A stretch of DNA of 64,000 bases from Dyella subtropica (GCF_026283965.1 NZ_JAPDPD010000009.1:124001-188000), one strand, 5' to 3'; positions 45,601 through 56,550 are shown, numbered from the stretch's first letter. The notes: a model not told the origin generated them from the sequence alone. Translations and numbers: made by a program.

Positions 45601-45606
45601 TATAAT
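45601..45606 (+). promoter_or_regulatory. -10 box of the rpmI-rplT promoter
   Basis: A perfect TATAAT lies 122 nt before rpmI, downstream of the infC terminator. No good -35 box is seen at 17 nt, so the call rests on the -10 match and position. Confidence 0.55.
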
Positions 45607-45609
45607 CAC

Positions 45610-45641
45610 CGGTTCGACCCGCCAGGAAGGGTCGTGAACCG
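45610..45641 (+). promoter_or_regulatory. Hairpin in the rpmI-rplT leader
   Basis: CGGTTC-GACCC (45610-45620) pairs with GGGTC-GT-GAACCG (45629-45641), giving an 11-bp stem with a 2-nt bulge just after the -10 box. The remaining leader has further complementary segments (for example GGGGTCTCAACCCC near 45698). r-protein L20 represses this operon through leader RNA in other bacteria, and this leader is a candidate site. Confidence 0.5.
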
Positions 45642-45728
45642 ATCGTGGCAGGACGGAAAGCGTGGCTTCGGGCTACCGCCAGATCAGTCAGAAACCGGGG
45701 TCTCAACCCCCATCAAGGAGCATTACCC

Positions 45729-45926
45729 ATGCCCAAGATCAAGACCAACCGGGCGGCGGCGAAGCGTTTTCGCAAGACCGCGTCCGGTAAGTTCAAGGCC
45801 GGTCACGCCTTCAAGTCGCACATCCTGACCAAGAAGTCGACCAAGCGTAAGCGCGGTCTCCGTGCCACCAACCACGTCAAAGCTTGCGACACCAAGGGTG
45901 TAGCACGCATGTTGCCGTACTTGTAA
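45729..45926 (+). CDS. rpmI: 50S ribosomal protein L35
   Basis: 65 residues, very basic. The [14 protein letters not shown] start and KRKRGLR block are typical of L35. AAGGAG lies about 9 nt before the ATG. Followed by rplT after 16 nt. Confidence 0.97.
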   Translation: MPKIKTNRAAAKRFRKTASGKFKAGHAFKSHILTKKSTKRKRGLRATNHVKACDTKGVARMLPYL

Positions 45927-45942
45927 GGCGAGGAGATAAACC

Positions 45943-46302
45943 ATGGCTCGTGTAAAGCGTGGCGTTACCGCCCGTCGTCGTCACAAGAAAATCATCGGCC
46001 GCGCGAAGGGTTACTACAACGCCCGTCGCAAGGTCTTCCGCGTTGCCAACCAGGCCGTCATCAAGGCCGGTCAGTACGCCTATATCGGCCGTAAGCAGAA
46101 GAAGCGCCAGTTCCGCGCTCTGTGGATCGTGCGTATCAACGCTGCTGCCCGTCAGTTCGGCTTGTCCTACAGCCGCCTGATCAATGGCCTGGCGAAGGCA
46201 GGCATCACGGTCGACCGCAAGGTGCTGGCCGACATCGCCGTGCACGACATCAAGGCGTTTGGGGCCATCGCAGAAAAGGCGAAGGCCAGCCTAGCCGCTT
46301 GA
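45943..46302 (+). CDS. rplT: 50S ribosomal protein L20
   Basis: 119 residues, basic. [17 protein letters not shown] at the N-terminus and the [24 protein letters not shown]-domain are typical. L20 is an early assembly protein and usually the translational repressor of rpmI-rplT. Ribosome site GAGGAG precedes it. Confidence 0.97.
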   Translation: MARVKRGVTARRRHKKIIGRAKGYYNARRKVFRVANQAVIKAGQYAYIGRKQKKRQFRALWIVRINAAARQFGLSYSRLINGLAKAGITVDRKVLADIAVHDIKAFGAIAEKAKASLAA

Positions 46303-46324
46303 TCGTCAACCACTGACGATATGA

Positions 46325-47398
<1,074 letters not shown>

Positions 47399-47508
47399 GA
47401 GCCAGGGACGGGGACTGAGAAGTAGGGGCGTGGCCCCATCGTTGCGCAAGATTCGGTTTTCGCGCCCTCGCTACTCATCCCTCACCCCTCGAACAAAGTG
47501 AGCCAAGC

Positions 47509-49887
47509 ATGAAATTCTCCGAGAACTGGCTGCGCGAGTTGGTCGAGATCAAGGCCGACCGTGCCGCACTGGCCCATGCGCTGACCATGGCGGGGCTGGA
47601 AGTAGAAGAACTCACGCCGCTGGGCGAAGGCCTGGCCGGTGTGGTGGTGGTCGAAATCGTCGGCGCCGAAAAGCACCCGGAAGCTGATCGCCTGCAGGTG
47701 TGCAAGGTGAGCATGGGGCAGGGTGAGCCGCTGCAGATCGTCTGCGGCGCGCCGAATGCGCGCGTGGGCATCAAGGTGCCGCTGGCGACGGTGGGCGCCA
47801 ACCTGCCGGGCGGCATCGCTATCAAGGCAGCCAAGCTTCGCGGCGTGGAATCGTTCGGCATGCTGTGTTCGGCCAAGGAGCTGGGTATCGACGCCGATGC
47901 GTCCGGTCTGTTGGAGCTTCCGCTGGACGCCCCGGTGGGCAAACCGCTAGCCGACTACCTCGGTCTGCCCGATGCGAGCATCGAACTGAAGCTCACCCCG
48001 AATCGCCCGGACTGCCTCGGCCTCGTCGGCCTTGCGCATGACGTCGCGGCCTTGTTCGGCAGCGCGGTGAAGGTGCCTGCACAAGCCAGCACGCCGGTGA
48101 GCAGCGAAGCCGGTCGTGGCATTCGGCTCGAAGCCGGCGCCGATGCGCCGCGCTACCTCGGTCGCGTCGTCGAAGGCATCGATCCGCAGGCGCGTACGCC
48201 ATTGTGGTTGGCCGAGCGCCTGCGCCGTTCCGGTCTGCGCCCGATCAGTGCCGTCGTCGATGTCACCAACTACGTCATGCTCGAGCTGGGTCAGCCGTTG
48301 CACGCGTTCGACAATGACACGCTCGAAGGCGACGTCGTGGTGCGTCACGCGCGCCATGGGGAAACCGTGAAGCTGCTCGACGGATCGGAAGCCAAGCTCG
48401 ATAGCGGCTTCGTGCTGATCGCGGACGAACGCAAGGCGTTGGCCGTCGCCGGCGTGATGGGCGGTTACAACTCGCGTGTCACCGACACCACGCACAACAT
48501 TTTCCTGGAATCGGCGCACTTCGCCCCGGCGGCGATCATGGGACGCGCGCGCAAGCTGGGCATGCATACGGATGCTTCGCACCGCTTCGAGCGTGGCGTC
48601 GATCCCGAGCTGCCGCGCCGTGCGCTCGAGCGCGCCACCGAGCTGCTGCTCTCCATCGCCGGCGGCAAGGCGGGTCCGGTGTTGATTGCTGAAAATCTTG
48701 CCGACTTGCCGACGCCGGCAACAGTGACGTTGCGTCGCGTGCGCCTCAAGCGCGTGCTGGGCGTGGATGTGGCCGATGCCGAAGTCGTGCGTATCTTCAC
48801 CGCGCTGGGCATGCACATTGAAACCGTCGCCGATGGCTGGCGCGTCACGGCGCCCAGCAGCCGTTTCGATATCGAGCGCGAAGAGGATCTGGTCGAAGAG
48901 GTCGCACGCATCTTTGGCTACGACAATATCCCCACTCACACCCCCGCTGGCGCGTTGACCTTGGTTGTCGAGCCGGAGGCGCGCATCAATGAACTTGCCT
49001 TGCGCGAACAGTTGGCGGCGCGCGGCTATTACGAAGCGGTGAACCTCTCCTTCCTGTCGGCCGACCTGCTGGCCCGCTGGGGCTTCACCGAGTACCTGGT
49101 GCCGCTGGCCAACCCGTTGTCGGCCGACCTGGCGGTGATGCGCCCAGCGCTGCTGCCGGGCCTGATAGAGGCTCTTCGCCACAACCGCGCCCGTCAGCAG
49201 GAGCGTGTGCGCCTGTTCGAAGTGGCGCGGGTGTTTGCTGCGGGCGACCCGCCGCTGGAAACCCCGAGCCTGGCTATCGTCGCCTGCGGCTCGGCGCACG
49301 CCGAGCAGTGGGGCGAAGCCGTCCGTCCGCTGGATTTCCACGACCTCAAGGGCGACCTGGATGCTCTGATCGCTTGGGGCGGCGAGCCGCAGCGCTGGTC
49401 GGTGCACGCCGACGGCCTGCCGGGCTGGCTGCATCCGGGGCGCGGTGCTCGTGTTGCGCGCGATGGTGAAACCGTGGGTTACCTCGGTGCCCTACACCCT
49501 CTGCTGGCCAAGACATTGGACCTGGGGCCGGACGTCCACGTGCTGGAGTTGGCTCTGGAGCCCCTGCTGGCCCGCCGCCTACCCAAGGCCCAACCGGTAC
49601 CCCGGTTCCCCTCGGTACGTCGCGATATCGCTGTCGACCTGCCAGAAGAGGTGCAATGGGCACAGGTCGAGCAGTGCGTCCGCGGCGCCCTGGGCTCGCA
49701 GCTCAAGGCGCTGGATCTGTTCGATCGTTACAGCGGAAAAGGGGTCGAGATTGGCCGAAAGAGTCTCGCTATGGGCTTGATTTTGCAGGACGCTTCACGC
49801 ACGCTTACCGATGACGACGCGGATCGCTGCGTACGTGAAGCAGTAGGCGCGTTGGAGACAGCATGCAAGGCAAGATTGCGAGGATGA
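47509..49887 (+). CDS. pheT: Phenylalanyl-tRNA synthetase beta subunit
   Basis: 792 residues, normal length. In order: an EMAP/OB tRNA-binding domain (about 40-150), B3/B4 editing domain (about 210-380), B5 domains (about 400-480), a catalytic-like core, and a C-terminal ferredoxin-fold anticodon-binding domain (about 695-790, [17 protein letters not shown]). It pairs with PheS as an alpha2-beta2 enzyme. The 110-bp pheS-pheT gap contains GAGAAGTAGGGGCG and CTACTCATCCCTCACCCCTC stretches like other short repeats in this genome. Confidence 0.97.
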   Translation: MKFSENWLRELVEIKADRAALAHALTMAGLEVEELTPLGEGLAGVVVVEIVGAEKHPEADRLQVCKVSMGQGEPLQIVCGAPNARVGIKVPLATVGANLPGGIAIKAAKLRGVESFGMLCSAKELGIDADASGLLELPLDAPVGKPLADYLGLPDASIELKLTPNRPDCLGLVGLAHDVAALFGSAVKVPAQASTPVSSEAGRGIRLEAGADAPRYLGRVVEGIDPQARTPLWLAERLRRSGLRPISAVVDVTNYVMLELGQPLHAFDNDTLEGDVVVRHARHGETVKLLDGSEAKLDSGFVLIADERKALAVAGVMGGYNSRVTDTTHNIFLESAHFAPAAIMGRARKLGMHTDASHRFERGVDPELPRRALERATELLLSIAGGKAGPVLIAENLADLPTPATVTLRRVRLKRVLGVDVADAEVVRIFTALGMHIETVADGWRVTAPSSRFDIEREEDLVEEVARIFGYDNIPTHTPAGALTLVVEPEARINELALREQLAARGYYEAVNLSFLSADLLARWGFTEYLVPLANPLSADLAVMRPALLPGLIEALRHNRARQQERVRLFEVARVFAAGDPPLETPSLAIVACGSAHAEQWGEAVRPLDFHDLKGDLDALIAWGGEPQRWSVHADGLPGWLHPGRGARVARDGETVGYLGALHPLLAKTLDLGPDVHVLELALEPLLARRLPKAQPVPRFPSVRRDIAVDLPEEVQWAQVEQCVRGALGSQLKALDLFDRYSGKGVEIGRKSLAMGLILQDASRTLTDDDADRCVREAVGALETACKARLRG

Positions 49888-49888
49888 C

Positions 49889-50188
49889 ATGGCGCTGACC
49901 AAGGCGGAGATGGCCGAGCGCCTCTTTCTCGAGGTGGGTCTCAACAAGCGTGAGGCAAAGGAATTCGTGGACGCCTATTTCGAGGTGGTCCGCGAAGCAT
50001 TGGAAAAGGGCGAGCAGGTGAAGCTGTCGGGTTTCGGCAATTTCGACCTGCGTCAGAAGAACCAGCGCCCGGGACGCAACCCGAAAACCGGCGAAGAGAT
50101 CCCGATCTCGGCCCGCCGCGTGGTCACGTTCCGCCCGGGGCAGAAACTCAAGGTGAGAGTCGAGAGCTATGCTGGACCAAGGGAATAA
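49889..50188 (+). CDS. ihfA: Integration host factor alpha
   Basis: 99 residues. An HU-family DNA-bending subunit. The [26 protein letters not shown] arm with the intercalating Pro and the [13 protein letters not shown] block are typical of IhfA. It follows pheT by 1 nt and overlaps the next gene by 20 nt, as in E. coli-like pheT-ihfA order. Confidence 0.97.
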   Translation: MALTKAEMAERLFLEVGLNKREAKEFVDAYFEVVREALEKGEQVKLSGFGNFDLRQKNQRPGRNPKTGEEIPISARRVVTFRPGQKLKVRVESYAGPRE

Positions 50189-50525
50189 CACCGAACTCCC
50201 GGCCATTCCGGCCAAGCGTTACTTCACCATCGGTGAGGTAAGCGATTTGTGTGGTGTGAAGCCACACGTGTTGCGCTACTGGGAGCAGGAATTTCCCGCG
50301 CTCAATCCAGTCAAGCGTCGCGGTAACCGCCGTTACTACCAGCGCCACGATGTTCTGATGATTCGTCAGATCCGTGGCCTGCTGTACGACGAAGGCTTCA
50401 CTATCACCGGCGCACGTGCGCGTCTTGAAGGCCCGCAGGCGCGTATGGAAGCCAGCATCTCCCACCAGATCGTGCGCCAGGTGCGCATGGAGTTGGAGGA
50501 AGTGCTGAGCTTGTTGCGTCGCTGA
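50169..50525 (+). CDS. MerR-family regulator downstream of ihfA
   Basis: 118 residues. A MerR winged helix (about 16-85, [47 protein letters not shown]) and a C-terminal dimer helix. No metal- or drug-binding domain follows, and there are no conserved Cys. This short form regularly follows ihfA in gammaproteobacteria and its targets are unknown. It overlaps ihfA by 20 nt. Confidence 0.9.
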   Translation: MLDQGNNTELPAIPAKRYFTIGEVSDLCGVKPHVLRYWEQEFPALNPVKRRGNRRYYQRHDVLMIRQIRGLLYDEGFTITGARARLEGPQARMEASISHQIVRQVRMELEEVLSLLRR

Positions 50526-50591
50526 AACGCGCTCCAAATAACTTTCATCAAGGTCTGGCGAACTGCTAGACTTGCAAGCTTGCCGTATCGT

Positions 50592-50668
50592 CGGGGCGTA
50601 GCGCAGCCTGGTAGCGCATTTGCCTGGGGGGCAAAGGGTCGTGGGTTCGAATCCCGCCGCCCCGACCA
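50592..50668 (+). tRNA. tRNA-Pro (GGG)
   Basis: 77 nt with encoded CCA. The acceptor arms CGGGGCG and CGCCCCG pair perfectly. The anticodon stem-loop TTTGC-CTGGGGG-GCAAA gives anticodon GGG. It lies 64 nt from the 3' end of the lanM gene, with a shared hairpin between. Confidence 0.97.
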
Positions 50669-50685
50669 ATTCGGTGAAATAGACA

Positions 50686-50708
50686 AACGGCGCCTCGGCG
50701 CCGTTTTT
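50686..50708. terminator. Terminator between tRNA-Pro and lanM
   Basis: Complementary 9-nt arms (50686-50694 and 50697-50705) with TTTTT on the right and AAA on the left, so it can end both the tRNA and the convergent lanM transcript. Confidence 0.85.
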
Positions 50709-50732
50709 CGTTTAGCCCGAGAGATCGGCGAA

Positions 50733-53615
50733 TCAGGCCGCCATGGCGCCCAACGTCAGCACCGAGGGCAGACGACTGTCCGGATGCATCCGCAGCAGCT
50801 GATAGGCGACGCCGCCTACGCCCGGCAGCAGGCCTGGCACGAACACCTCCCGCGTCACGCCGCAGTTGGGGTTGTAATCCTCGAGGCTCGTCAGCATCTG
50901 CGCCAGCAGTCCGTCGCGCGTCATGCCTTCCGGCGCTTCGTCGTGAGCGATGGCGCGATCCAGAAGTTCCCAGGCACCCATGTCGCCATGGCATAGGCAG
51001 TGATTCCAACCCAGGCCCATCCGCGTGGTGGCTTTGGCCGCACGCTGTAGCAGCACGCGCGTCTGCGGATTTTCCAGATGCGGGTCGATATCGAGGTGCG
51101 CCAGGCCGATGCCGACCGCGCCATGGCACCATACGGCGGTGGTCTTGGGGCCGCCGAGTTTGCGCAAATCCAGCCAGTTCTGTTCCTCGGCATCGAACAG
51201 CGAATCTTCGAAGTCGAAAGCCGCGCGGGCGGTGCGTTCGAACTGCGCGTCGCCGGTGGCGCGCGCCAGCTTGAGCAGGGCCCAGCCGATACCCGTTACA
51301 CCGTGTGAGTAGCCGCCGAGACCTTCCGGCCATCGCTGTGGATGTACCCAGTACGCGCGGTCATCCGTATAGCGCGCGTCGTTGCACAGCTGCTGCCCCA
51401 GCTCCCTGGCCATGTCGAGAAAGCGTTGCTGCCCGGTATGCTCGGCTAGCGCCAGCAGCGCGGAAATTGCGCCGGCCTTTCCGGTAAGCACGTCATTCAT
51501 TTCGTCGGCTGCGGCTGCCTCGAAGATGCCTTCAGCCAGCGCGCAGGCTCGCTGCACTTCACCATGGCGGTCGCCGTTCCAGTGAGACAAGGTCAACAAC
51601 GTCCATATCTGCGAACCGAGACCGATATAGGCGCCGGGTGTCGGTGGACGTGCCTTGACGTTGTCTTGCTTGATTTGCGCCAGCCGCTCTTCCGCCACGC
51701 GCAAGGTGTGCTGTAGGTCGTCGGACAAGGTTTCGATACCTTCCACCATGTCGGCGCGGCCTGCATGCATCTCGCGCACGTAGGCGGCGGTGAGCAGCGC
51801 CACGCCCGACAGGCCCGCATACAGATCCGTGGACAAGGGCTGCACCGACCAGCCGGTGGGATTGAGCACGGGCGCGACCCAGGCCACGCTGCGGTCCTGG
51901 CCGCGGATCGCATGGCTCAGCAGACCCTGCATGATGCGAGCCGCCATGGCGCGGCGTCGCCTATCCAGCTCGCCATGGCGGATGGATGCCGGCGCGAGTC
52001 CCGCCAAGTGCGATGCCCAGCCGTCATTGAGATAGGCGCTGACCATCGTGGCTCGGATCACATTGCGTTGGAATTCGAAATCCGAGGCATGCCAATGCCG
52101 CAATGCCGCCGCCGCGAGATCGTTGGATGGTAGCCAGCGATCACCGCGCGAACCTTCCAGCTGGCCGTCGCGGACCAGCGTGTGGAAGAAGGGGATATCG
52201 CCGACCAGCAGGTCTTCGACTTCGTTACGGATGACGACCGGGTCGCTCGGCGCGGTAGCCACATTGGCCGCCATCTTGGCCAGCAGATCTTCGGCGCGCT
52301 GCCGCGCTTGCGGTTCATCGTGCAAGGACACGGGATGCCAAAGCATGCGGGCGATTTCCGCATACGCCTCGGTAGACCTCACCACCACGCGCACACGGCA
52401 GTCCGCAAATACGTCGAGGCGCGGCGCCAGTTCGCCGGAGGCATCGAGTCGCCGCAGCGTAGCGGTCAATTGATCGAACGCTTCCAGTGCTTGCGGCCAA
52501 TGCATGGCCAACGCGGGTTGCTTGCTGGGATGGTTCTGCGCCGTGGGTGCGGGAACCATGGCCGAGCCCAGATGCGCCTCGTCGGTTCCCGCCTTGATGA
52601 TGGTGGGTATGGACATCATCGGCTGCTGATCCGGGAGCGACCCGACCCCGGAATGATCGATGCCGCGCCAGCCAAGTGCCTGTGCCCGTCCGGGCAGCAG
52701 GCCAATGCTGAGCACCGCACCCGCGATCAGTTGCGCTGCTCGGTCCAGGGCTTGGCCAAAACCCGAGGGCGGCATGGCGATCCTGGGTGTGAACAAGGTT
52801 TCGCAATCCACCACCACCGGCCTGTCGCCGTTCGCGATCAGGTTTTCCGCATGAAGATCGCTGGCGCCGAGCAGGTGCATGATGGCCAGCCAGTGCCCGA
52901 TGCCGCGATAGAAACTACGCAGTTCGTCCTCGTCCGCCGCGTAGCGGTGTTCCATGAATTCGGTCCAGCCATACTCTTGCCGATCCATGGCGCGAGGCAC
53001 GCCGATGTGCAGGGGATGGTCATGATCGGCTGCCAGCTTGTCGATGAAATCATGCAAGCTGATGTCGACAGCCACCGAGCGCGGCTTGTAGACGATACGG
53101 CCGCCTTGGCAGCGCATCAACGCAACGGTGAAGCCGCCGCGGTGACTGTCGCCCGCGCCAAAGCTCAAGGCTTCCAATTCGCCGGGCGGCGCGCCACACA
53201 GCATCTCCAGGCTGGCGCGATCCGCGGCCCAGCGTTGAGCGAACAACAGCGAAGTGCGGCAGCGGTTGCGTATCACGCATTCGACACGCTGCAACAACGT
53301 TGGATAGTGTTCCTTGAGTCCGTCCCAAAAGGCAGGTTGGGACGACTGCTGTAGAAAATCAGCCCATCTCGCAGCGGGGTCTTCGCCATTGAGGCGCTTG
53401 TAGACGCGCGCCGCATTGAGTTCCACCAGCAATGTGCGCGTGAGCTTGGCATGAAGAATGCCGAGCAGCGAGTCGCGCGTTTGCTCCGTGATGAGTTCGC
53501 GTTCGCCGGGATGAAGATTGGGAACGACGAGAAGCTGGGCTGTCAGCTCGGCCATGAAAGGCGCGAGCAGACAGCCCAGCGGCGGTGCGAAACTATCGGA
53601 GATAGCGTCGGACAC
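50733..53615 (-). CDS. lanM: Class II lanthipeptide synthetase LanM
   Basis: 960 residues from the chosen start. LanM enzymes phosphorylate and dehydrate Ser/Thr in a precursor, then join Cys to form (methyl)lanthionine rings. The N-terminal DUF4135 dehydratase (about 65-435) shows RIVYKPRSV (Lys ~177), [12 protein letters not shown] (Asp ~253, His ~255, Asn ~258) and VVVDCETLF (Asp ~270). The C-terminal LanC-like cyclase has [14 protein letters not shown], the zinc ligands in WCHGAVGIG (Cys ~830) and CLCHGDMG (Cys ~875, His ~876). The start is the GTG at 53613-53615, 10 nt after the lanA stop; in-frame sequence further upstream overlaps lanA and begins with TTG. No LanT, protease or immunity gene adjoins it. 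Confidence 0.92.
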   Translation of the reverse strand: MSDAISDSFAPPLGCLLAPFMAELTAQLLVVPNLHPGERELITEQTRDSLLGILHAKLTRTLLVELNAARVYKRLNGEDPAARWADFLQQSSQPAFWDGLKEHYPTLLQRVECVIRNRCRTSLLFAQRWAADRASLEMLCGAPPGELEALSFGAGDSHRGGFTVALMRCQGGRIVYKPRSVAVDISLHDFIDKLAADHDHPLHIGVPRAMDRQEYGWTEFMEHRYAADEDELRSFYRGIGHWLAIMHLLGASDLHAENLIANGDRPVVVDCETLFTPRIAMPPSGFGQALDRAAQLIAGAVLSIGLLPGRAQALGWRGIDHSGVGSLPDQQPMMSIPTIIKAGTDEAHLGSAMVPAPTAQNHPSKQPALAMHWPQALEAFDQLTATLRRLDASGELAPRLDVFADCRVRVVVRSTEAYAEIARMLWHPVSLHDEPQARQRAEDLLAKMAANVATAPSDPVVIRNEVEDLLVGDIPFFHTLVRDGQLEGSRGDRWLPSNDLAAAALRHWHASDFEFQRNVIRATMVSAYLNDGWASHLAGLAPASIRHGELDRRRRAMAARIMQGLLSHAIRGQDRSVAWVAPVLNPTGWSVQPLSTDLYAGLSGVALLTAAYVREMHAGRADMVEGIETLSDDLQHTLRVAEERLAQIKQDNVKARPPTPGAYIGLGSQIWTLLTLSHWNGDRHGEVQRACALAEGIFEAAAADEMNDVLTGKAGAISALLALAEHTGQQRFLDMARELGQQLCNDARYTDDRAYWVHPQRWPEGLGGYSHGVTGIGWALLKLARATGDAQFERTARAAFDFEDSLFDAEEQNWLDLRKLGGPKTTAVWCHGAVGIGLAHLDIDPHLENPQTRVLLQRAAKATTRMGLGWNHCLCHGDMGAWELLDRAIAHDEAPEGMTRDGLLAQMLTSLEDYNPNCGVTREVFVPGLLPGVGGVAYQLLRMHPDSRLPSVLTLGAMAA

Positions 53616-53625
53616 CTTGCGTGCT

Positions 53626-53829
53626 TTAACAGCAGTAGGCGATAGCGGAGCCCGTGCAGATAGAGCCGCAATAGCCCGAACCACAAAATAGATCTTCGGA
53701 AAAAATCTGCGTAGCGCCGGTGATATCGGCTTCTGCGAATTGACCGCTGACAAAAAGCGGACCGGCCGGGTTATCCGAATTAGCGCTGCTGCGCCACTGG
53801 TCGGCTACTTCTTGAGTTGCATCGAGCAT
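53626..53829 (-). CDS. lanA: Class II lanthipeptide precursor LanA (mersacidin-like leader)
   Basis: 67 residues. AGGAGG 5 nt before the ATG fixes the start. The acidic leader contains NPAGPLFVSGQFAEADITGA, close to the NPAG...GA leader of mersacidin-type precursors, so cleavage after Gly-Ala (residue 39) is expected. The remaining 28 residues start TQIFSEDLF and end CGSGYCGSICTGSAIAYCC: five Cys (49, 54, 58, 66, 67) and Ser/Thr at 40, 44, 51, 56, 59 and 61 available for ring formation. In mersacidin a second protease trims extra residues after Gly-Ala; TQIFSEDLF could be such a segment or part of the product. Directly followed by lanM on the same strand. Confidence 0.88.
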   Translation of the reverse strand: MLDATQEVADQWRSSANSDNPAGPLFVSGQFAEADITGATQIFSEDLFCGSGYCGSICTGSAIAYCC

Positions 53830-53911
53830 GACTTCCTCCTCACATGGTATGTGCAAGACGACAAGTACGATTGCCCCTGTGCGAGCTACCTGAGCTGGTA
53901 GTCGCCTTGAC

Positions 53912-53941
53912 CGTATAAACCATCGATAAGGGTTGCGTCAA
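53912..53941 (-). promoter_or_regulatory. lanAM promoter
   Basis: On the minus strand, TTGACG (53936-53941) and TATACG (53912-53917) are separated by 18 nt. This gives a 5' leader of about 75 nt before lanA. The surrounding 53830-54178 region is AT-rich relative to its neighbours and holds no gene I can support. Confidence 0.55.
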
Positions 53942-54178
53942 CGACGCAGCGGTCGCCGTGAGTTACGCATGTGGCGATAAGGTGATCTGCTTTGCAACTC
54001 GGTCAATGGCTTATCGGGCGGCTTTATTGCGGTATGCGTCAATGCTGCCGTAAATGCAGCAGCGTCACTACCGCATATACCCATGACGTATTGATGATGC
54101 GCTAATCGTATCGCCCGTTTTGGCCGGCTATGCGCGAATGATTGCGAACAAGTTGTCGATGACCGGTTCGAACGTCTA

Positions 54179-55186
54179 TCAAGGCACTTGCAGCACAATC
54201 TTCCCGACATGTTCGCCGGTCTCCATCAGGCGATGGGCGTCCGCCGCCTGCGCGAGTGGGAAGACCCGGTAAATCATGGGCAGGCATCGTCCGGCCTCGA
54301 GCACCGGCCATACGCGGGCCAGCAGGTCATTCGCGATCTCCGCCTTCTCGGCGGTGCTGCGTGCCCGCATGGTCGAGCCGGTTACGATGGCGCGCTTCAG
54401 CGCAAGCATCTGCAGGTCGATCTGTTCCGCAATCGTTCCACCTAGAAAGCCGATCACCACTAGGCGGCCATCGCGTGCCAGTGCCGCCAGATTCCGCTCG
54501 AAGTAGGCGCCGCCCATGATGTCGAGGATCACATCGACGCCGTGGCCATCCGTCTTGTTGAGTACGGCGAGGGCGAAGTGTTCCTCCCGATAGTTGATCG
54601 CCTCCGCACCCAGTTCGCGGATTGCCGCGCATTTACGCTCGTTGCCGGCCGTGGCGAAGGCGTTGATGCCGAATTCGCGGCACAGCATCAGCGCTGTGGT
54701 GCCAATGCCGCTGGTGCCGCCGTGGACCAGCACGTGTTGTCCCTTGGCCGCCTTGCCGATGCGAAACAGGTTCGCCCAGACGGTGAAAAAGGTTTCCGGT
54801 ATCGCGGCCGCCTGCACAGCATTCAGCCCGTGTGGCCGTGGCAGGGTTTGTCCGGCGGGAAGCACACAATATTCGGCATAGCCGCCGCCGTTGGTGAGGC
54901 CGCACACTTTGTCACCCAGTGAGAAACCTGTGGCGCCTTTGCCGATGGCGACGATCTCGCCGGCCACTTCCAGTCCGGGTGTTGGATGCGCGCCGGGCGG
55001 CATGGGGTAGTTGCCCAGCCGCTGGATGACATCAGGCCGGTTGACGCCGGCGGCCTCGACCCGCACCAGCAGCTCACCTTGTCCGGGCGAGGGAACTGGT
55101 ACGGTACGTGGTTGCAGAACGTCGGGACCACCGGGCGTGGTGATCTCGATCTCGGTCATCAGCTCCGGCAGTGCGGTTCGGGTCAT
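54179..55186 (-). CDS. NAD(P)H quinone oxidoreductase, PIG3/zeta-crystallin type
   Basis: 335 residues, medium-chain zinc-independent dehydrogenase. GroES-like N-domain (VRVEAAGVNRPDVIQRLGNYPMPPGA) and a Rossmann domain with VLVHGGTSGIGTTALML. The RPDVIQRxGxYP pattern is typical of the TP53I3-like quinone reductases. It reduces quinones by one electron with NADPH. It lies upstream of lanA on the same strand, separated by 349 bp containing a promoter; a link to lanthipeptide maturation is not supported. Confidence 0.9.
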   Translation of the reverse strand: MTRTALPELMTEIEITTPGGPDVLQPRTVPVPSPGQGELLVRVEAAGVNRPDVIQRLGNYPMPPGAHPTPGLEVAGEIVAIGKGATGFSLGDKVCGLTNGGGYAEYCVLPAGQTLPRPHGLNAVQAAAIPETFFTVWANLFRIGKAAKGQHVLVHGGTSGIGTTALMLCREFGINAFATAGNERKCAAIRELGAEAINYREEHFALAVLNKTDGHGVDVILDIMGGAYFERNLAALARDGRLVVIGFLGGTIAEQIDLQMLALKRAIVTGSTMRARSTAEKAEIANDLLARVWPVLEAGRCLPMIYRVFPLAQAADAHRLMETGEHVGKIVLQVP

Positions 55187-55317
55187 GACACGGGCGTTGC
55201 AGTGGCCAACGACTTCGTTGGACGGGCCGCTACGTTACCCCTTGCAGCAGTGAAGGATGCGTGTGTGCGGACGGCGGCTTCGTCCAAACGAAGCGCGCCA
55301 CGGAAGCTTGCGACCGA

Positions 55318-56550
55318 TCAATACAACACACGGCTCCGCAGTGTGCCGGGAATGGCGGCCAGCTTGTCCTTGAGGATCGCCGCCTGCGCCTGGTCGGCGG
55401 AAACGTCGATCACCACGTAGCCGACCTGTGAATCGGTCTGAAGAAACTGGGCATCAATGTTGATGTTGCCGGCCGAGAACAGTTCGTTGATGCGCGAAAG
55501 CACGCCGGGCACGTTACGGTGGATGTGCAGCAGACGCCGGCTGTTCGGATGCTCGGGCAGGGTCACTTCGGGGAAGTTGACGGCCGACAAGGTGGAGCCG
55601 TTGTCGCTGTAGCGCACCAGCTTGCTCGCCACCTCGATGCCGATGTTGTCCTGCGCCTCCAGCGTGCTGCCGCCGATGTGCGGGGTGAGGATGACGTTGT
55701 CCATGCCGATCAGCGGCGAAACGAAGGCATCGTCGTTGCCCTTGGGCTCCACCGGGAACACGTCCACCGCGGCGCCCGCGAGATGCCCGCTGCGCAGCGA
55801 TGCGGCCAATGCGTCGATATCCACCACGGTGCCGCGCGACGCGTTGATGAGCAGGGAGCCTGCGCGCATCTTGGCCAACTCGGTAGCTCCGATCATCAAC
55901 TTGGTGGCCGGCGTCTCGGGCACATGCAGCGTCACCACGTCGGCGCGCTCCAGCAGGTCGTTCAGGCTGCTCGCGGCCCGTGCATTACCCAGCGACAGCT
56001 TGGTTTCGACGTCGTGGAAAATCACCCGCATGCCGAGTGCTTCGGCCAGCACGCCGATCTGCGTACCGATATGGCCGTAGCCGACGATGCCCAGCACCTT
56101 GTCGCGCGTTTCAAAACTGCCCGCTGCCGACTTGGTCCAGCCGCCACGATGGCACAGCGCATTTTTCTGCGGGATACCGCGCAGAAGCATGATCGCCTCG
56201 GCGATCACCAACTCGGCGACGCTGCGCGTATTGGAGTAGGGCGCATTGAATACGGGGACGCCGAGCACTCGCGCCGCTTCCAGGTCGACCTGGTTGGTGC
56301 CGATGCAGAAGCAACCGACCGCGATCAGGCGGCGGGCATGGTTCAGCACGTCGGCGGTGAGGTGGCTGCGCGAGCGGATGCCCACGATGTGCGCCTCGGC
56401 GATGCGTGCTTTCAGCTCGGCCTCCGGCAGCGACTTCTCATGGAACTCGATCTGGCTGTAGCCGGCGTGGCGGAAACTCTCCACGGCGCTCTGGCTGACG
56501 CCTTCCAACAGCAGGACCTTGATGTCTTCTTTCGGGAACGAGGTTTTCAT
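55318..56550 (-). CDS. serA: D-3-phosphoglycerate dehydrogenase
   Basis: 410 residues, the E. coli-type length. It oxidises 3-phosphoglycerate in serine synthesis and can reduce 2-oxoglutarate to D-2-hydroxyglutarate. The substrate domain is followed by the NAD loop GIVGYGHIGTQIGVLAEALGM (about 155), the catalytic Arg in NASRGTVVDIDALA, the Glu in FPVEPKG and the His in LTPHIGGSTLEAQ. A C-terminal ACT domain (about 340-410) gives serine feedback. The start is the Met of MKTSFPKEDIKVLLLEG; no good ribosome site is seen. Divergent from the FAD oxidase gene. Confidence 0.96.
   Translation of the reverse strand: MKTSFPKEDIKVLLLEGVSQSAVESFRHAGYSQIEFHEKSLPEAELKARIAEAHIVGIRSRSHLTADVLNHARRLIAVGCFCIGTNQVDLEAARVLGVPVFNAPYSNTRSVAELVIAEAIMLLRGIPQKNALCHRGGWTKSAAGSFETRDKVLGIVGYGHIGTQIGVLAEALGMRVIFHDVETKLSLGNARAASSLNDLLERADVVTLHVPETPATKLMIGATELAKMRAGSLLINASRGTVVDIDALAASLRSGHLAGAAVDVFPVEPKGNDDAFVSPLIGMDNVILTPHIGGSTLEAQDNIGIEVASKLVRYSDNGSTLSAVNFPEVTLPEHPNSRRLLHIHRNVPGVLSRINELFSAGNINIDAQFLQTDSQVGYVVIDVSADQAQAAILKDKLAAIPGTLRSRVLY

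Noticed and set aside
47947-49434. A 495-codon open frame antisense to pheT
   Set aside because: Arg/Gln/His-rich shadow without any motif; pheT is complete on the sense strand.
53938-54210. A 90-codon Cys-containing frame upstream of lanA, considered as a second precursor
   Set aside because: Its Cys are at the N-terminal end, its tail is Arg-rich, there is no leader motif, and it overlaps the quinone reductase end and the lanA promoter.
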